DNA from: Rothia nasimurium
GTDB lineage: Bacteria > Actinomycetota > Actinomycetes > Actinomycetales > Micrococcaceae
DNA: 64,000 nt
Direction: 5' to 3'
Assembly: GCF_928381705.1 (NCBI RefSeq)
Contig: NZ_CAKMSR010000008.1
Location: forward strand, 1-64,000
The position numbers were made by a program, and so were the translations under genes. The notes beneath the pieces are model-generated. The model ran no database searches. It was not told where the DNA came from and saw only the letters and a program-made list of their open reading frames with translations. Positions 32,925 to 41,201 of the stretch are shown one piece after another (position 1 is the stretch's first letter; each line of letters opens with the position of its first letter).

Positions 32925-32950
32925 GTAGAACGATTGAACGGAGCCTTTAA
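32921..32950 (+). pseudogene. Possible relic of a HepT-like HEPN toxin gene start
   Basis: ATG at 32921 overlaps the nucleotidyltransferase stop (ATGA) and reads MSRTIERSL then TAA. DUF86/HepT toxins often begin MSR(T/S)xxR and occupy exactly this overlapping position. Only nine codons remain before a terminator, so the toxin appears deleted. The peptide is too short for homology to be proven. Confidence 0.4.
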
Positions 32951-33023
32951 CCCTCTACGCCCCTTCGCTCCTGACTCCGGGGTGATGCACCGGGGGCAGA
33001 AACGAAAGGGCGTAGGTTAGGGG
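32951..33023. terminator. Convergent terminator
   Basis: The arms ccctctacgccccttcg (32951-32967) and cgaaagggcgtaggttaggg (33003-33022) pair imperfectly over about 17 bases, with an inner ctccgggg/ccggggg stem. It lies between the nucleotidyltransferase gene and the convergent YhgE gene. Confidence 0.6.
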
Positions 33024-33033
33024 CCTTGATTCT

Positions 33034-35622
33034 TTAGGCGCTCGCCAGGGCGGCCCGGCGGGCCTGGCGTTCGGCTTCTGCCTTATCTTCGCGGCGGTGG
33101 CGAATCCAGATGCTCAGGGCAGTGCCCGCAACAGCCAGGGTAATCCAGCCCAGCAGCCAGACAATACCCGTTGCAATACCGATGGAGCCACCGGCAATCA
33201 GGGAGCGGAAAGCCTCCAGCGCGTGAGTCAGCGGCAGCCAGGGGTGGATAGCCTGCAGGAAGGCCGGGGCGGTCTCAATCGGGTAGGTACCGCCCGCCGC
33301 ACCAATCTGAACCACGGTCAGAATCAGGGCGATGAAACGGCCGGGGGCATCCAGCAGGGCAATGAGGGCCTGGTTGATGGCCAGGAAGGTGATGGAGGTC
33401 AGGACGGCAAAGCCGGTTAGGCCCCAGAAGTTCCTCTCTTCAATGCCCACCCAGTAGTGGATAACGGTAGACATCACGGTGCCCTGAACAATACCCATGA
33501 GCAGCACCGGTACCAGGGCCCCGCGCAGGGTTCGCAGGCCGGAGTGACCGCCGCGGGCGAACTTGCGGGAGATGGCCGGGTACATCATGAAGTAGGCGAT
33601 AGCGCCGACCCACAGGCCCAGGGTCATGAAGTAGGGGGCCAGGCCATGGCCGTAGGTGGGCACCTCGTTCAGGCGGGTTTTCTCAATGGTGACGGGGTCG
33701 CTGGTGACCGCGCTGAGTTCGCTGGCCTGGTCGGTGGTGTAGCTGGGAACCTGCCCCACGGCGTCCCCCAGGGAGGTCGCTAGCTGGGTGTTGCCGTCCT
33801 CTAGCTCGTTCAGGCCGTTGGCCAGGGAGGACGCCCCGTCCACAGCTGAGCCTGCCCCCTCATTGAGGGTTGCGGCGCCGCTGGCGAGGCTGGTGGCGCC
33901 CGATGAAAGGCTGCTGGTTCCTTCAGCGAGGGTCTGGGCGCCGTCGTTGAGGGTGGCGGACCCGCTAGCCAGGGAGTTGGTGCCCTCGGCCAGGGTGGAC
34001 GCGCCCGATGAGAGGGTGCCGGTGCCGTCCGCTAGGGTGGATGCACCGCTGGCCAGAGTGCTGGTGCCCGAAGCGAGTGAGGCTGCCCCGTCATTGGCCT
34101 GGGAGATAGCGGTGACCAGGGCGCCCAGGCTGGTGGAGAGGGTTCCTGCCTTGCTGTTGAGGGTTGCAGCTCCCTGGCTAAGGGCGTCTGCCCCGTTAGA
34201 GAGGGAAGTTGCGCCGCTTGCCAGCTGGCCTGCCCCGCTGTCGAGAGCGGACGCCCCCGCAGCCAGCTTGGTCAGGCCGCTTGAGTCGGTGCCCACCAGG
34301 GTATCTGCCCCGGTGGCGAGCTGCCCGGCGGCTGTGTCTACAGCCCCGGCCCCGCTGGCAAGGGCGGACGCCCCCGCGTTGAGCTGCTGCAGGGCAGCGA
34401 GTTTCTGCTCATCGGTGAGGTTGCCCCAGTTGTCGATGAGGGCCTGGGAGCTGGTCGAAAGGCCCTGCGCGCCGCTGGCAAGGGTGCCGGTGGCGGTGTG
34501 CAGCTGCTCCGCGCCGTCGGCGAGATTCTGGGCACCGGTGACGGCGGCGTCCGCACCATCCGAGAGGGTGGTGGCGCCGCTTGCGAGCTGCCCGGCGGCG
34601 TCCTCAAGGCTCTGTGCGCCGCTGGCAAGGTCAGAGGCGCCGGACGCCAGGGAGCCGGTGCCCTCGGTCAGGGCGGGGAGCTGCTCGGGTAGGGCAGATA
34701 CGGCGGAGTTGATCTGGCTCAGGCCGTCCGAGAGGGAGGCTGCACCGCTGGCGGCACTATCAGCACCGTTCGCCAGCGAGGTGGCACCGCTGTTCAGTTC
34801 TGCGGCACCGGAGGCCAGGGAGGACGCGCCGTTGTTCACCTGAGTCGCGCCGTCGGCTAGGGAGGCTGAACCGGACGCCAGCGAGCTAGCGCCATTGTTC
34901 ACCTGAGTGGCGCCGTCCGCCAGGGTGCTTGCCCCGGAGCTCAACTCGCCGGTGCCCGACTTGAGGTCGGTCAGGCCCACCACGAGCTCGTCGGAGCCAT
35001 CCTTAGCGCTGGTGGAGCCATCAGCGAGCTGGCTGGCGCCGTCCGCTGCCTGCCCCAGGGAGTCGTGGATATCGGTGAAGCCCGCGTAGATGTTGTTGAG
35101 GTACTCGGTGGACACCTGGCTGGCCAGGGTGTCGGTGACCGCCGTGCCCAGAGAGCTGGCGATATTGCCCGAGATGATGTTGGAGCCGTCATTGGTGGTG
35201 ATATTTAGCTTGGCGGTCTGGGCTGCCGCCGCGTCGTTTTCAGACACTGACGCGACGTTCGCAGAGAAGTCAGACGGAATCGTCAAAATAGCCTGGATGT
35301 CACCGTTTTCGAGCTTGGTCTGCGCTTCGTCTGCGCTCATGGTCGACCAGTCAAAATTCTGTTTGCTGTCGTTGCTCAGAAGCTCGTCGGTGAGGTCTTG
35401 ACCCAGGTTAAGGGTGCTGCCGGTGGCTGTGGTTGCCGGTGAATCTTCGTTCACAATGGCAGCCGGAACGGCGTCGATGGTGCCCGTGGGGTCATAGTTA
35501 GCCCAGGTTAGAATGCCTGAGTAAATCGAGGGGATGATAATGACGGCCAGCAGCACCAGGTACTTCATGGGGCTGAAGCGATGCGGGTGCAGCTTGGGGC
35601 GTTTAGCGCGTGTTGAGGGCAC
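33034..35622 (-). CDS. YhgE/Pip-domain membrane protein with long internal repeats
   Basis: 862 residues. The N-terminal span MKYLVLLAVIIIPSIYSGIL and the WANYDPTG...AIVNEDSPA segment are the YhgE/Pip N-terminal signature. A central region (about 190-620) consists of dozens of short repeats of the type LASGAxxLxxGA, likely an extended helical or beta-solenoid surface domain. The C-terminal part has about six spans of an ABC-2-like permease (from YFMTLGLWVGAIAYFMMYP). Family members act in export, phage reception or ESX-like secretion; this one is uncharacterised. A TetR gene lies upstream in the same direction. Confidence 0.85.
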   Translation of the reverse strand: MPSTRAKRPKLHPHRFSPMKYLVLLAVIIIPSIYSGILTWANYDPTGTIDAVPAAIVNEDSPATTATGSTLNLGQDLTDELLSNDSKQNFDWSTMSADEAQTKLENGDIQAILTIPSDFSANVASVSENDAAAAQTAKLNITTNDGSNIISGNIASSLGTAVTDTLASQVSTEYLNNIYAGFTDIHDSLGQAADGASQLADGSTSAKDGSDELVVGLTDLKSGTGELSSGASTLADGATQVNNGASSLASGSASLADGATQVNNGASSLASGAAELNSGATSLANGADSAASGAASLSDGLSQINSAVSALPEQLPALTEGTGSLASGASDLASGAQSLEDAAGQLASGATTLSDGADAAVTGAQNLADGAEQLHTATGTLASGAQGLSTSSQALIDNWGNLTDEQKLAALQQLNAGASALASGAGAVDTAAGQLATGADTLVGTDSSGLTKLAAGASALDSGAGQLASGATSLSNGADALSQGAATLNSKAGTLSTSLGALVTAISQANDGAASLASGTSTLASGASTLADGTGTLSSGASTLAEGTNSLASGSATLNDGAQTLAEGTSSLSSGATSLASGAATLNEGAGSAVDGASSLANGLNELEDGNTQLATSLGDAVGQVPSYTTDQASELSAVTSDPVTIEKTRLNEVPTYGHGLAPYFMTLGLWVGAIAYFMMYPAISRKFARGGHSGLRTLRGALVPVLLMGIVQGTVMSTVIHYWVGIEERNFWGLTGFAVLTSITFLAINQALIALLDAPGRFIALILTVVQIGAAGGTYPIETAPAFLQAIHPWLPLTHALEAFRSLIAGGSIGIATGIVWLLGWITLAVAGTALSIWIRHRREDKAEAERQARRAALASA

Positions 35623-35675
35623 GGGATCTCACCTACTTTCGGCTTGTTGGGATCGTGAAAAGTCTGTTTCTCGGG

Positions 35676-36284
35676 TTAGGAAATCACGGCTTGCATCATC
35701 TGGGCAAGGTGTTCGCCGGTGGCTTCTGCGGTGTTTTCGCCGGTGAAGTCGGTGGCCAGCCAGCGGACGGCCAGCCAGGCGACCCCGGCGGCAACGAACT
35801 GGACGTAGTCGCTGGTGAGGTCGGGGTTCTTGGCGATGAAACGTTCGGCAACGGCCGGTCGGCTGAGAAAACGGTGGCTGAGGAAGTCGATGAGCTCGGC
35901 GACCAGGGAGGAGTTGCCCGAGATAGCCAGTACATTGCGGTAGAAATCCGCGTCGGCCTGCAGCTGCTTGAGCAGGTTGGTGCTGACCTCGCTGGTAAAG
36001 ACAGCAACGGACGCAGCGGGGTCGGCTGGTAGTAGGGCGTCGAAGGCAGCGCTGAGTTTGGTGAGGGCCGCGGCGTGAATGAGCTCGTGGACGTCGGTGA
36101 AGTGCTGGTAGAAGGTGGGGCGGCTGACCCCTGCGGTCTTGACCAGGGTTGTGATGCTGAGGTTGCCGGGGTCGCTGGTGCCCAGGGCCTCGGTGGCGGC
36201 GTCGATGAGGGCTGCGCGAGAGCGGGCCGGACGCGGGTCGGCGGCGCGGGCGTCCTCTGCGGCGGGTGCCAGGGTGGGGGTCAT
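35676..36284 (-). CDS. TetR-family regulator of the YhgE operon
   Basis: 202 residues. The HTH (about 28-72) reads GNLSITTLVKTAGVSRPTFYQHF, a clear TetR motif, and the C-terminal domain is helical. The stop is 53 bases before the YhgE start, so both are one unit. A palindrome at 36313-36339 directly upstream is the probable autoregulatory operator. A membrane-active inducer is plausible given the target. Confidence 0.87.
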   Translation of the reverse strand: MTPTLAPAAEDARAADPRPARSRAALIDAATEALGTSDPGNLSITTLVKTAGVSRPTFYQHFTDVHELIHAAALTKLSAAFDALLPADPAASVAVFTSEVSTNLLKQLQADADFYRNVLAISGNSSLVAELIDFLSHRFLSRPAVAERFIAKNPDLTSDYVQFVAAGVAWLAVRWLATDFTGENTAEATGEHLAQMMQAVIS

Positions 36285-36312
36285 AGCGGGTATCCTCTGC
36301 CAACAATTTTTC

Positions 36313-36339
36313 TTACAGATGTAAAGTTTACACTTGTAA
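36313..36339. promoter_or_regulatory. TetR operator, double palindrome
   Basis: TTACA-ga-TGTAAA-g-TTTACA-ct-TGTAA is symmetric around the central g, with both an inner (TGTAAA/TTTACA) and outer (TTACA/TGTAA) pair. It lies about 30 bases upstream of the TetR ATG. Confidence 0.75.
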
Positions 36340-36400
36340 AAAATATCGGCAAGCGGTGAGTGTGTGAGATAAGAAATAGCTGTCTAGGTAGATTATAGGC

Positions 36401-37885
36401 ATGAGCACACTGCCCCGCCCCCTCGCCTTTGCCGCCCTGGCCTGCGGTGCTGCCGCAGCCGCGTCCGCCCTCTATCACCGCTACAAACCCCTGCCAGCTG
36501 GCCTGGATGTTACCGGGCCCTGGCGAAGCGGGCAGGTAGAGCTGTTGGCAGATCTCACCTACACGGCTGACGGTGAATGCCGCTCTGACCAGCAGATTTT
36601 CACCGCTGTTGAGGGGGTCATTGAGCGGGCTACAAGCTTCTTGGTGCTCGATATGTTCCTCTTCAATAGCGACTATGACCGCTCCAGCGGGCGCACCTAC
36701 CCGGCCCTCTCCCAGCGCCTTACCGAGGCCCTTCTTGCCAAGCGGGTCGCTGCCCCCGATGTGCCCATCGTGCTCATCACCGACCCCATCAACACCTTCT
36801 ACGGCAGCTACCCCCTGCCTCATCTAGAGCGACTGCGGGCCGCCGGGGTGCAGGTGGTTGAAACCCGGCTAGAGGCTCTGCGTGACTCTAACCCCGCCTA
36901 CTCCAGCTTCTATCGGGCAGCCCTGGCGCACCTGCCGGAGCTCCCTGCCGTGCTGCCCAATGCCCTGGCACCGGGCGGGCCGCGTGTCTCTGCCAATGCC
37001 TATGCCCGGCTCTTTAACTTCAAGGCCAACCACCGCAAGGCGGCCCTGTCTGAGGCCGAGGCTGTGGTGGCGTCCGCCAACCCGCACGACGCCTCTGCGC
37101 CCAACTCCAACCTGGGTTTGCGGGTCACCGGTGCTGTGGTGGGCGACCTGCTGGCCAGTGAGCTGGCGGTTCTAGACTTTTCTGCTCCCGACCTTGCCCG
37201 TTCCCTGCGGGGGCTAAGGTTTGCTGGGGGTGTTAAGCTCCCGGGGCAGGCGTCTGAGGTGCAGTTGGTGACCGAGGGCGGTATTCGCACTGCGGTGCTG
37301 GAGCTGCTGGCTGGTGCTGGCGCGGGGGATCGGGTCTGCCTGGGCATGTTCTATCTATCGGAGCGCGCTGTCATTGCTGGGCTTAAGGTTGCTGTGGCCC
37401 GTGGCGCTTCGGTGCAGGTGGTGCTCGACCTCAACATTGACGCCTTTGGCCGCACAAAAACCGGCCTGCCCGCCCTGCCTGTTGCACGAGAACTAGTACG
37501 GGCCGGGGTTCAGGTGCGCTGGTACGCCACAGGGGGCGAGCAGTTCCACCCCAAGTATTTGGCGGTTCACCGAGGGGCGGACGCACCCGCCCCGGCAGAT
37601 TCTGGCGGCTTTGAGCTTCTGAGCGGGTCGGGTAATTTCACCCGCCGAAATATTTGTAATTACAACCTAGAAACCAGTCTGCGGGTGCGCGCCGCGGGTG
37701 ACTCCGCCCTAGCCCAGGAGTTCTCTGCCTACTGGTCCCTGATCTGGAATAACGAACCGGTAGGCGGTGCCCAAACCACCTTCACCCTGCCCTACGCAGC
37801 CAAGGCGGGTGGGGGCGTCCTAAAATCGACCCTGCAAACCCTGGCCTACCGCGCCCAGGAGGCGACGGGACTAAGTACCTTCTAG
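36401..37885 (+). CDS. Phospholipase D / cardiolipin synthase-like protein
   Basis: 494 residues. An N-terminal hydrophobic anchor (about 8-24) is followed by two PLD half-sites. The first reads NHRKAALSEAEAVVASANPHD (HxK with Asn/Asp) and the second HPKYLAVHRG...LSGSGNFTRRN, so the two HxK motifs of the superfamily are intact. The enzyme could make cardiolipin or hydrolyse phospholipids at the membrane. It is divergent from the TetR-YhgE unit, and the operator at 36313 might also affect it. Confidence 0.83.
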   Translation: MSTLPRPLAFAALACGAAAAASALYHRYKPLPAGLDVTGPWRSGQVELLADLTYTADGECRSDQQIFTAVEGVIERATSFLVLDMFLFNSDYDRSSGRTYPALSQRLTEALLAKRVAAPDVPIVLITDPINTFYGSYPLPHLERLRAAGVQVVETRLEALRDSNPAYSSFYRAALAHLPELPAVLPNALAPGGPRVSANAYARLFNFKANHRKAALSEAEAVVASANPHDASAPNSNLGLRVTGAVVGDLLASELAVLDFSAPDLARSLRGLRFAGGVKLPGQASEVQLVTEGGIRTAVLELLAGAGAGDRVCLGMFYLSERAVIAGLKVAVARGASVQVVLDLNIDAFGRTKTGLPALPVARELVRAGVQVRWYATGGEQFHPKYLAVHRGADAPAPADSGGFELLSGSGNFTRRNICNYNLETSLRVRAAGDSALAQEFSAYWSLIWNNEPVGGAQTTFTLPYAAKAGGGVLKSTLQTLAYRAQEATGLSTF

Positions 37886-37907
37886 ATGTGAATGACGCAA
37901 AGTGTGT

Positions 37908-37942
37908 AATAAGTGCAATAAATGAAAACCCTTGCACTTATT
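37908..37942. promoter_or_regulatory. Operator-promoter of the PIN toxin-antitoxin operon
   Basis: Perfect 11-base arms aataagtgcaa (37908-37918) and ttgcacttatt (37932-37942) are separated by 13 bases. TTGCAC within the right arm is a good -35, and TAGTCT about 18 bases on is the -10, so antitoxin binding would cover the -35. Confidence 0.75.
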
Positions 37943-38003
37943 TCACTTAATCCGATAGTCTGAGGGTGCATCAAGCGAAGAATCACTGTTACCGAGGAAT
38001 ACT

Positions 38004-38465
38004 ATGACTGCGCAGGCTCTCAAAAATACTGCGACTATCGAAACAAGCCAAGCTATGGCTCAGGAAGCCCACAACCTTCTTGCTCACCTTGAGAAGTCAC
38101 CCAAGCTGTCTGTGTCGCTGACTGTATCTGGCGAGGCCAGTGAAGTGCTGGGGCCAGAGCTGGTCGCAGCGTTGAAGGCAACCCTGTCAATCATCAGTCA
38201 AGGAGGTCAAGCGCAGGTTGTCTCCGTACCCAAGGATCTGACTACGACTGTGGCGGCCCGCCGCATCGGGGTTTCTCGCCCAACTCTTATGAAGCTCATT
38301 CGTGAAGGTCAGATTCCTGCCCATCAGGTAGGCACCCACTGGCGTGTTCGCACAGCTGATGTTGATGCCTACAGGGCGCAGCTACTTGCTGCGAAAACCG
38401 CCGAGCAGAAAGCTGCCTTCGAAGAGCTCATGAAACTTGACGAAGAGCTTGGAGTTTTAGACTAA
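38004..38465 (+). CDS. Antitoxin with excisionase-type HTH
   Basis: 153 residues. The C-terminal half (about 70-135) is a MerR-like excisionase HTH: TVAARRIGVSRPTLMKLIREGQIPAHQVGTHWRV, given here as the AARRIGVSRPTLMKLI and IPAHQVGTHWRV parts. The N-terminal half is a helical partner-binding region. The next gene, 53 bases on, encodes a PIN nuclease, the arrangement of the excisionase/PIN toxin-antitoxin class. An 11-base palindrome covers its promoter. GC content is below the surroundings. Confidence 0.82.
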   Translation: MTAQALKNTATIETSQAMAQEAHNLLAHLEKSPKLSVSLTVSGEASEVLGPELVAALKATLSIISQGGQAQVVSVPKDLTTTVAARRIGVSRPTLMKLIREGQIPAHQVGTHWRVRTADVDAYRAQLLAAKTAEQKAAFEELMKLDEELGVLD

Positions 38466-38518
38466 ACAAAATAGAAATATCGCTGCTTATGCTACCCATA
38501 TCTTTAAGATGGGGTGGT

Positions 38519-39112
38519 ATGAGCAGCGATATCTATCGGATAGTTCTCGACACCAACGTACTCATGAGCAAGACGTTGAGAGACTGGATTTTCCTCACCT
38601 GTATAGAAACAAACAATCTTTTTTATCAGGTCTATCTTTCGCAGGGTATCTTGGACGAGTTTGGTTACCATTGGCGTAAACAACATCCACACCATGACGA
38701 TGCTGTGCGGCAACGTTATATGCAGCAGATTATGGCTAGCGTGACAGATATCGTGGAGGGGTTTGAGGTAAATATTCCTGCTGGTTACCCTGACGAGCAT
38801 GATGCGCATGTTCATGCGGCGGTGCTTGCATCTAACGCAGATGCTCTTATTACCGATGACTCTAAGCTGATAGTTTTTGGTCAAAGTTATCAGGGGGAGC
38901 ACCTTCTGCCCTATGACACCATGAGCGCTGATGACTTTCTTATGCAGATGGCTCACTTTATACATCCAGAGGCCCTTGACTCGGTATACCTAAAACAAGA
39001 AGCCTACCTTGAACGTAGGGATTCTAATGCGACCGTGCCTAGCATGCTTCGAAAAGCAGGAGCTTTGAATTTTGCTCGTTATCTCCAAACAGTGGTAATT
39101 CCGCGTTTATGA
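38519..39112 (+). CDS. PIN-domain toxin (ribonuclease)
   Basis: 197 residues from the ATG at 38519 (an ATG at 38489 is possible). The PIN signature is RIVLDTNVLMSKTLRDWIFL at the start, a middle Glu in ILDEFGY, and NADALITDDSKLIVFG with the metal-binding Asp pair. PIN toxins cut tRNA or rRNA. Pairing with the preceding HTH antitoxin gives a complete locus. It ends without a visible terminator, and the 39113-39312 stretch holds no gene. Confidence 0.82.
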   Translation: MSSDIYRIVLDTNVLMSKTLRDWIFLTCIETNNLFYQVYLSQGILDEFGYHWRKQHPHHDDAVRQRYMQQIMASVTDIVEGFEVNIPAGYPDEHDAHVHAAVLASNADALITDDSKLIVFGQSYQGEHLLPYDTMSADDFLMQMAHFIHPEALDSVYLKQEAYLERRDSNATVPSMLRKAGALNFARYLQTVVIPRL

Positions 39113-39312
39113 TGCGGAGTCTCTTGGGGCAGATTGAAAACTTTAGGGCTTGCTCTTTGATGGGTCATGCTGGGTTGGGCGGTGGGTTCAAGGAGGTACG
39201 AGTCTTTCTTTATTTCATTCTGCCGGGGGAGTTCTTTTATCAGCAGGCTTGCTAAGCTGGCGGTAAGAGCCGGTAAAGAAGCCTGCTACCCGATGCCAGA
39301 AAGGACGCAGCC

Positions 39313-40326
39313 GTGAACCCTCAGACCGACATCACAAGCCCCCAGATCCAGAACAAGAAGCCGCACCGCAGGCTCGCCACCCTGCCCGCGGTAGCGGCGG
39401 CGGGCGTCCTCGCCCTTGCACCCCTAACCATGACGGCAGCCGAAGCAGCAGACCTACCTGCTGCGCCGGCGTCCGGCAACATTCGCGACGACGCCAACCT
39501 GCTCACCGACGCCGAAGAGAACACCCTCAACGACCTCATCGACCAGAAAAACCGGGGCACCGACCGCACCCGCTTCGCCATCTACACCACCGACCAAAGC
39601 CCCGGTGACCTGCCCGCTTACGCCACCGACCTAGGAAACGCCTGGGGCGTCGGCGATCAAGGCAAAGATAACGGCGCTGTGCTGGTCATTGATATGGAGG
39701 GCCGCGAAACCTTTATCGCGGTAGCAGACGGCGCCGGGGACTACATCAGCGACTCCGAGGCAGAAACCATCGCCAGCGACGTACTGGGCCCCTACCTCAC
39801 CGACGGCAACTATGCCGCCGGTCTAGAGACCACCATCGACGAAATCTATGCCGCCGCAGAAACCGAGAGCGCAGATAGCAACCTGATTCTCTGGGGCGTC
39901 CTGGGCACCCTGGGTGCCGTTGCCGCGATTATTGTTGGGTGGGTTTTCCGCGACTACCGCAAGGTCAAGCGGGATGCCGAGGACGAGATGCGCCGGGCCA
40001 AGGAGGAGAACCCCGGCCTGAGCATTCCCGACGATATGCGCCGTGACTACATCAAATACCGCTACGCCAACCGCACCGCCCCGGCAGACCCCGACCAGCG
40101 CGAGGCCGAGCTCGCCGAGCAGGAAGCGGAGAACAAGGAGACCTACACCCGCTACGCCCCCACCTTTAGCACCTGGCTACCCCTCTGCGCGACCATGCCC
40201 CACCTCTACTCGGGCAGCAATCACGTGCCGGAAAATTCGGGAGCATCAGGGGGTAGCTTCTCGGGCGGCTCGTCCTTCGGTGGCGGCGGGGGCTTTAGCG
40301 GCGGCGGTGGAGGCGGACGCTTCTAG
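39313..40326 (+). CDS. Membrane-anchored TPM-domain protein (YgcG-like)
   Basis: 337 residues, with a GTG start after AAAGGA. A Sec-type signal (about 20-46) precedes the TPM domain (about 55-185; NIRDDANLLTDAEENTLNDLI, then DNGAVLVIDMEGRETFIAV). A transmembrane helix follows (WGVLGTLGAVAAIIVGWVF), then a charged helical linker and a Gly/Ser tail (GGSFSGGSSFGGGGGFSG). TPM domains are linked to acid phosphatase activity or photosystem repair in other taxa, and in bacteria to envelope maintenance. The C-terminus is presumably cytoplasmic. Confidence 0.82.
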   Translation: MNPQTDITSPQIQNKKPHRRLATLPAVAAAGVLALAPLTMTAAEAADLPAAPASGNIRDDANLLTDAEENTLNDLIDQKNRGTDRTRFAIYTTDQSPGDLPAYATDLGNAWGVGDQGKDNGAVLVIDMEGRETFIAVADGAGDYISDSEAETIASDVLGPYLTDGNYAAGLETTIDEIYAAAETESADSNLILWGVLGTLGAVAAIIVGWVFRDYRKVKRDAEDEMRRAKEENPGLSIPDDMRRDYIKYRYANRTAPADPDQREAELAEQEAENKETYTRYAPTFSTWLPLCATMPHLYSGSNHVPENSGASGGSFSGGSSFGGGGGFSGGGGGGRF

Positions 40327-40354
40327 CCGCGGCAGCTCAGCCCACTCATGCTGA

Positions 40355-40415
40355 AGGTAATCGAAAACTTCATCTGCGCGTTCTTTGAACGCGCAGATGA
40401 AGTTTTCGATTACCT
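40355..40415. repeat. Family-2 hairpin repeat, copy 2
   Basis: Two perfect 29-base arms (40355-40383 and 40387-40415) enclose a TTT loop. The arms begin aggtaatcgaaaacttcatc and contain the family core GCGTTCTTTGAAC. It lies between the TPM gene and the convergent pdxT and probably ends both transcripts, although no T tract follows. Confidence 0.85.
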
Positions 40416-40433
40416 ACAAGAAGCGAGTAGAAA

Positions 40434-41072
40434 CTAGGACGCCCCCGCCCGGCTAGCCAGGTCCAGCAAGACCCGGTGCACGGTGGTGTCGCCGGTGAGT
40501 TCCGGGTGGAAAGAGATGCCCAGTAGGTGGCCCTGTTGCACCCCGACCACCTGCCCGGCGTGACGGGCCAGTACGGTGACGTCCTCACCCACCCGGGTGA
40601 CAATGGGTGCGCGGATGAAGGCGGCCTTCACCGGTACCTGCCCGCCTGTGCCGGTCAGCTGACCGGAGTCGTCCGCCTCGGTAGCGCCCCAGGTCAGCTC
40701 GGTTTCTGCCGAGTCAACCTGGGAGCCAAAGGCGTTGCGGCGCACGGTCACATCGAGCAGACCCAGGGTTTGCTGGGCTGCCGCCGGGTCCTCAATCCCC
40801 TGAGCCAGAAGAATCAGCCCGGCGCAGGTGCCCAGGGTGGGCAGGCCACCCGCGATAGCGTCAATGAGGGGCTGGCGCAGGCCAAAAATCCTGGTCAACC
40901 GGTCAATGGTCGTCGATTCCCCACCGGGAAGAACCAGGGCATCCAGCCCCTCCAACTGCTCGGGGCGCTTGACCAAAACCACCTGCGCCCCCAGCTTCTC
41001 CAGCAGGGACGCGTGCTCAGCGACCCCGCCCTGCAGGGCAAGGACGCCAACAACGGGGCGGTATCCATTCAT
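40434..41072 (-). CDS. pdxT: Pyridoxal 5'-phosphate synthase glutaminase subunit
   Basis: 212 residues from the ATG at 41072; a TTG at 41090 is unlikely. It is a class I glutaminase that feeds NH3 to PdxS. Motifs are VGVLALQGGVAEHASLLEKLGA, LVLPGGESTTI, LGTCAGLILLA with the catalytic Cys, and a late HPELTGDTTVH with the His/Glu pair. It follows pdxS in the same direction, separated by a strong hairpin. Confidence 0.95.
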   Translation of the reverse strand: MNGYRPVVGVLALQGGVAEHASLLEKLGAQVVLVKRPEQLEGLDALVLPGGESTTIDRLTRIFGLRQPLIDAIAGGLPTLGTCAGLILLAQGIEDPAAAQQTLGLLDVTVRRNAFGSQVDSAETELTWGATEADDSGQLTGTGGQVPVKAAFIRAPIVTRVGEDVTVLARHAGQVVGVQQGHLLGISFHPELTGDTTVHRVLLDLASRAGAS

Positions 41073-41152
41073 GGGAATCCTATCTCTCAAAAGGTCTAGA
41101 GGCGCTCGCTGAGCTCGCCCTGTCTTCGCCTCGCCGCTACGCTATGCTCGGC

Positions 41153-41201
41153 GGTAAAAATGATTTTTTGATTCGCCTGGGGGCGAAAAATCATTTTTAC
41201 C
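41153..41201. terminator. Hairpin between pdxS and pdxT
   Basis: ggtaaaaatgattttt (41153-41168) and aaaaatcatttttacc (41186-41201) are perfect 16-base arms, with an inner ttcgcc/ggcgaa stem. The right arm includes the pdxS stop codon. It may stop part of the pdxS transcript, or protect its 3' end, and so set the PdxS:PdxT ratio. Confidence 0.7.

Noticed and set aside
33788..34843. Long plus-strand frame (351 codons) opposite the YhgE repeats
   Set aside because: Its composition (Ala, Pro, Ser, Val runs) is the antisense of the LASGA repeat; the minus-strand protein has clear YhgE/Pip domains and membrane spans.
35629..36306. 225-codon minus-strand frame over the second TetR gene
   Set aside because: Arg/Pro/His-rich frame shadow; the other frame (35676-36284) has a real TetR helix-turn-helix.
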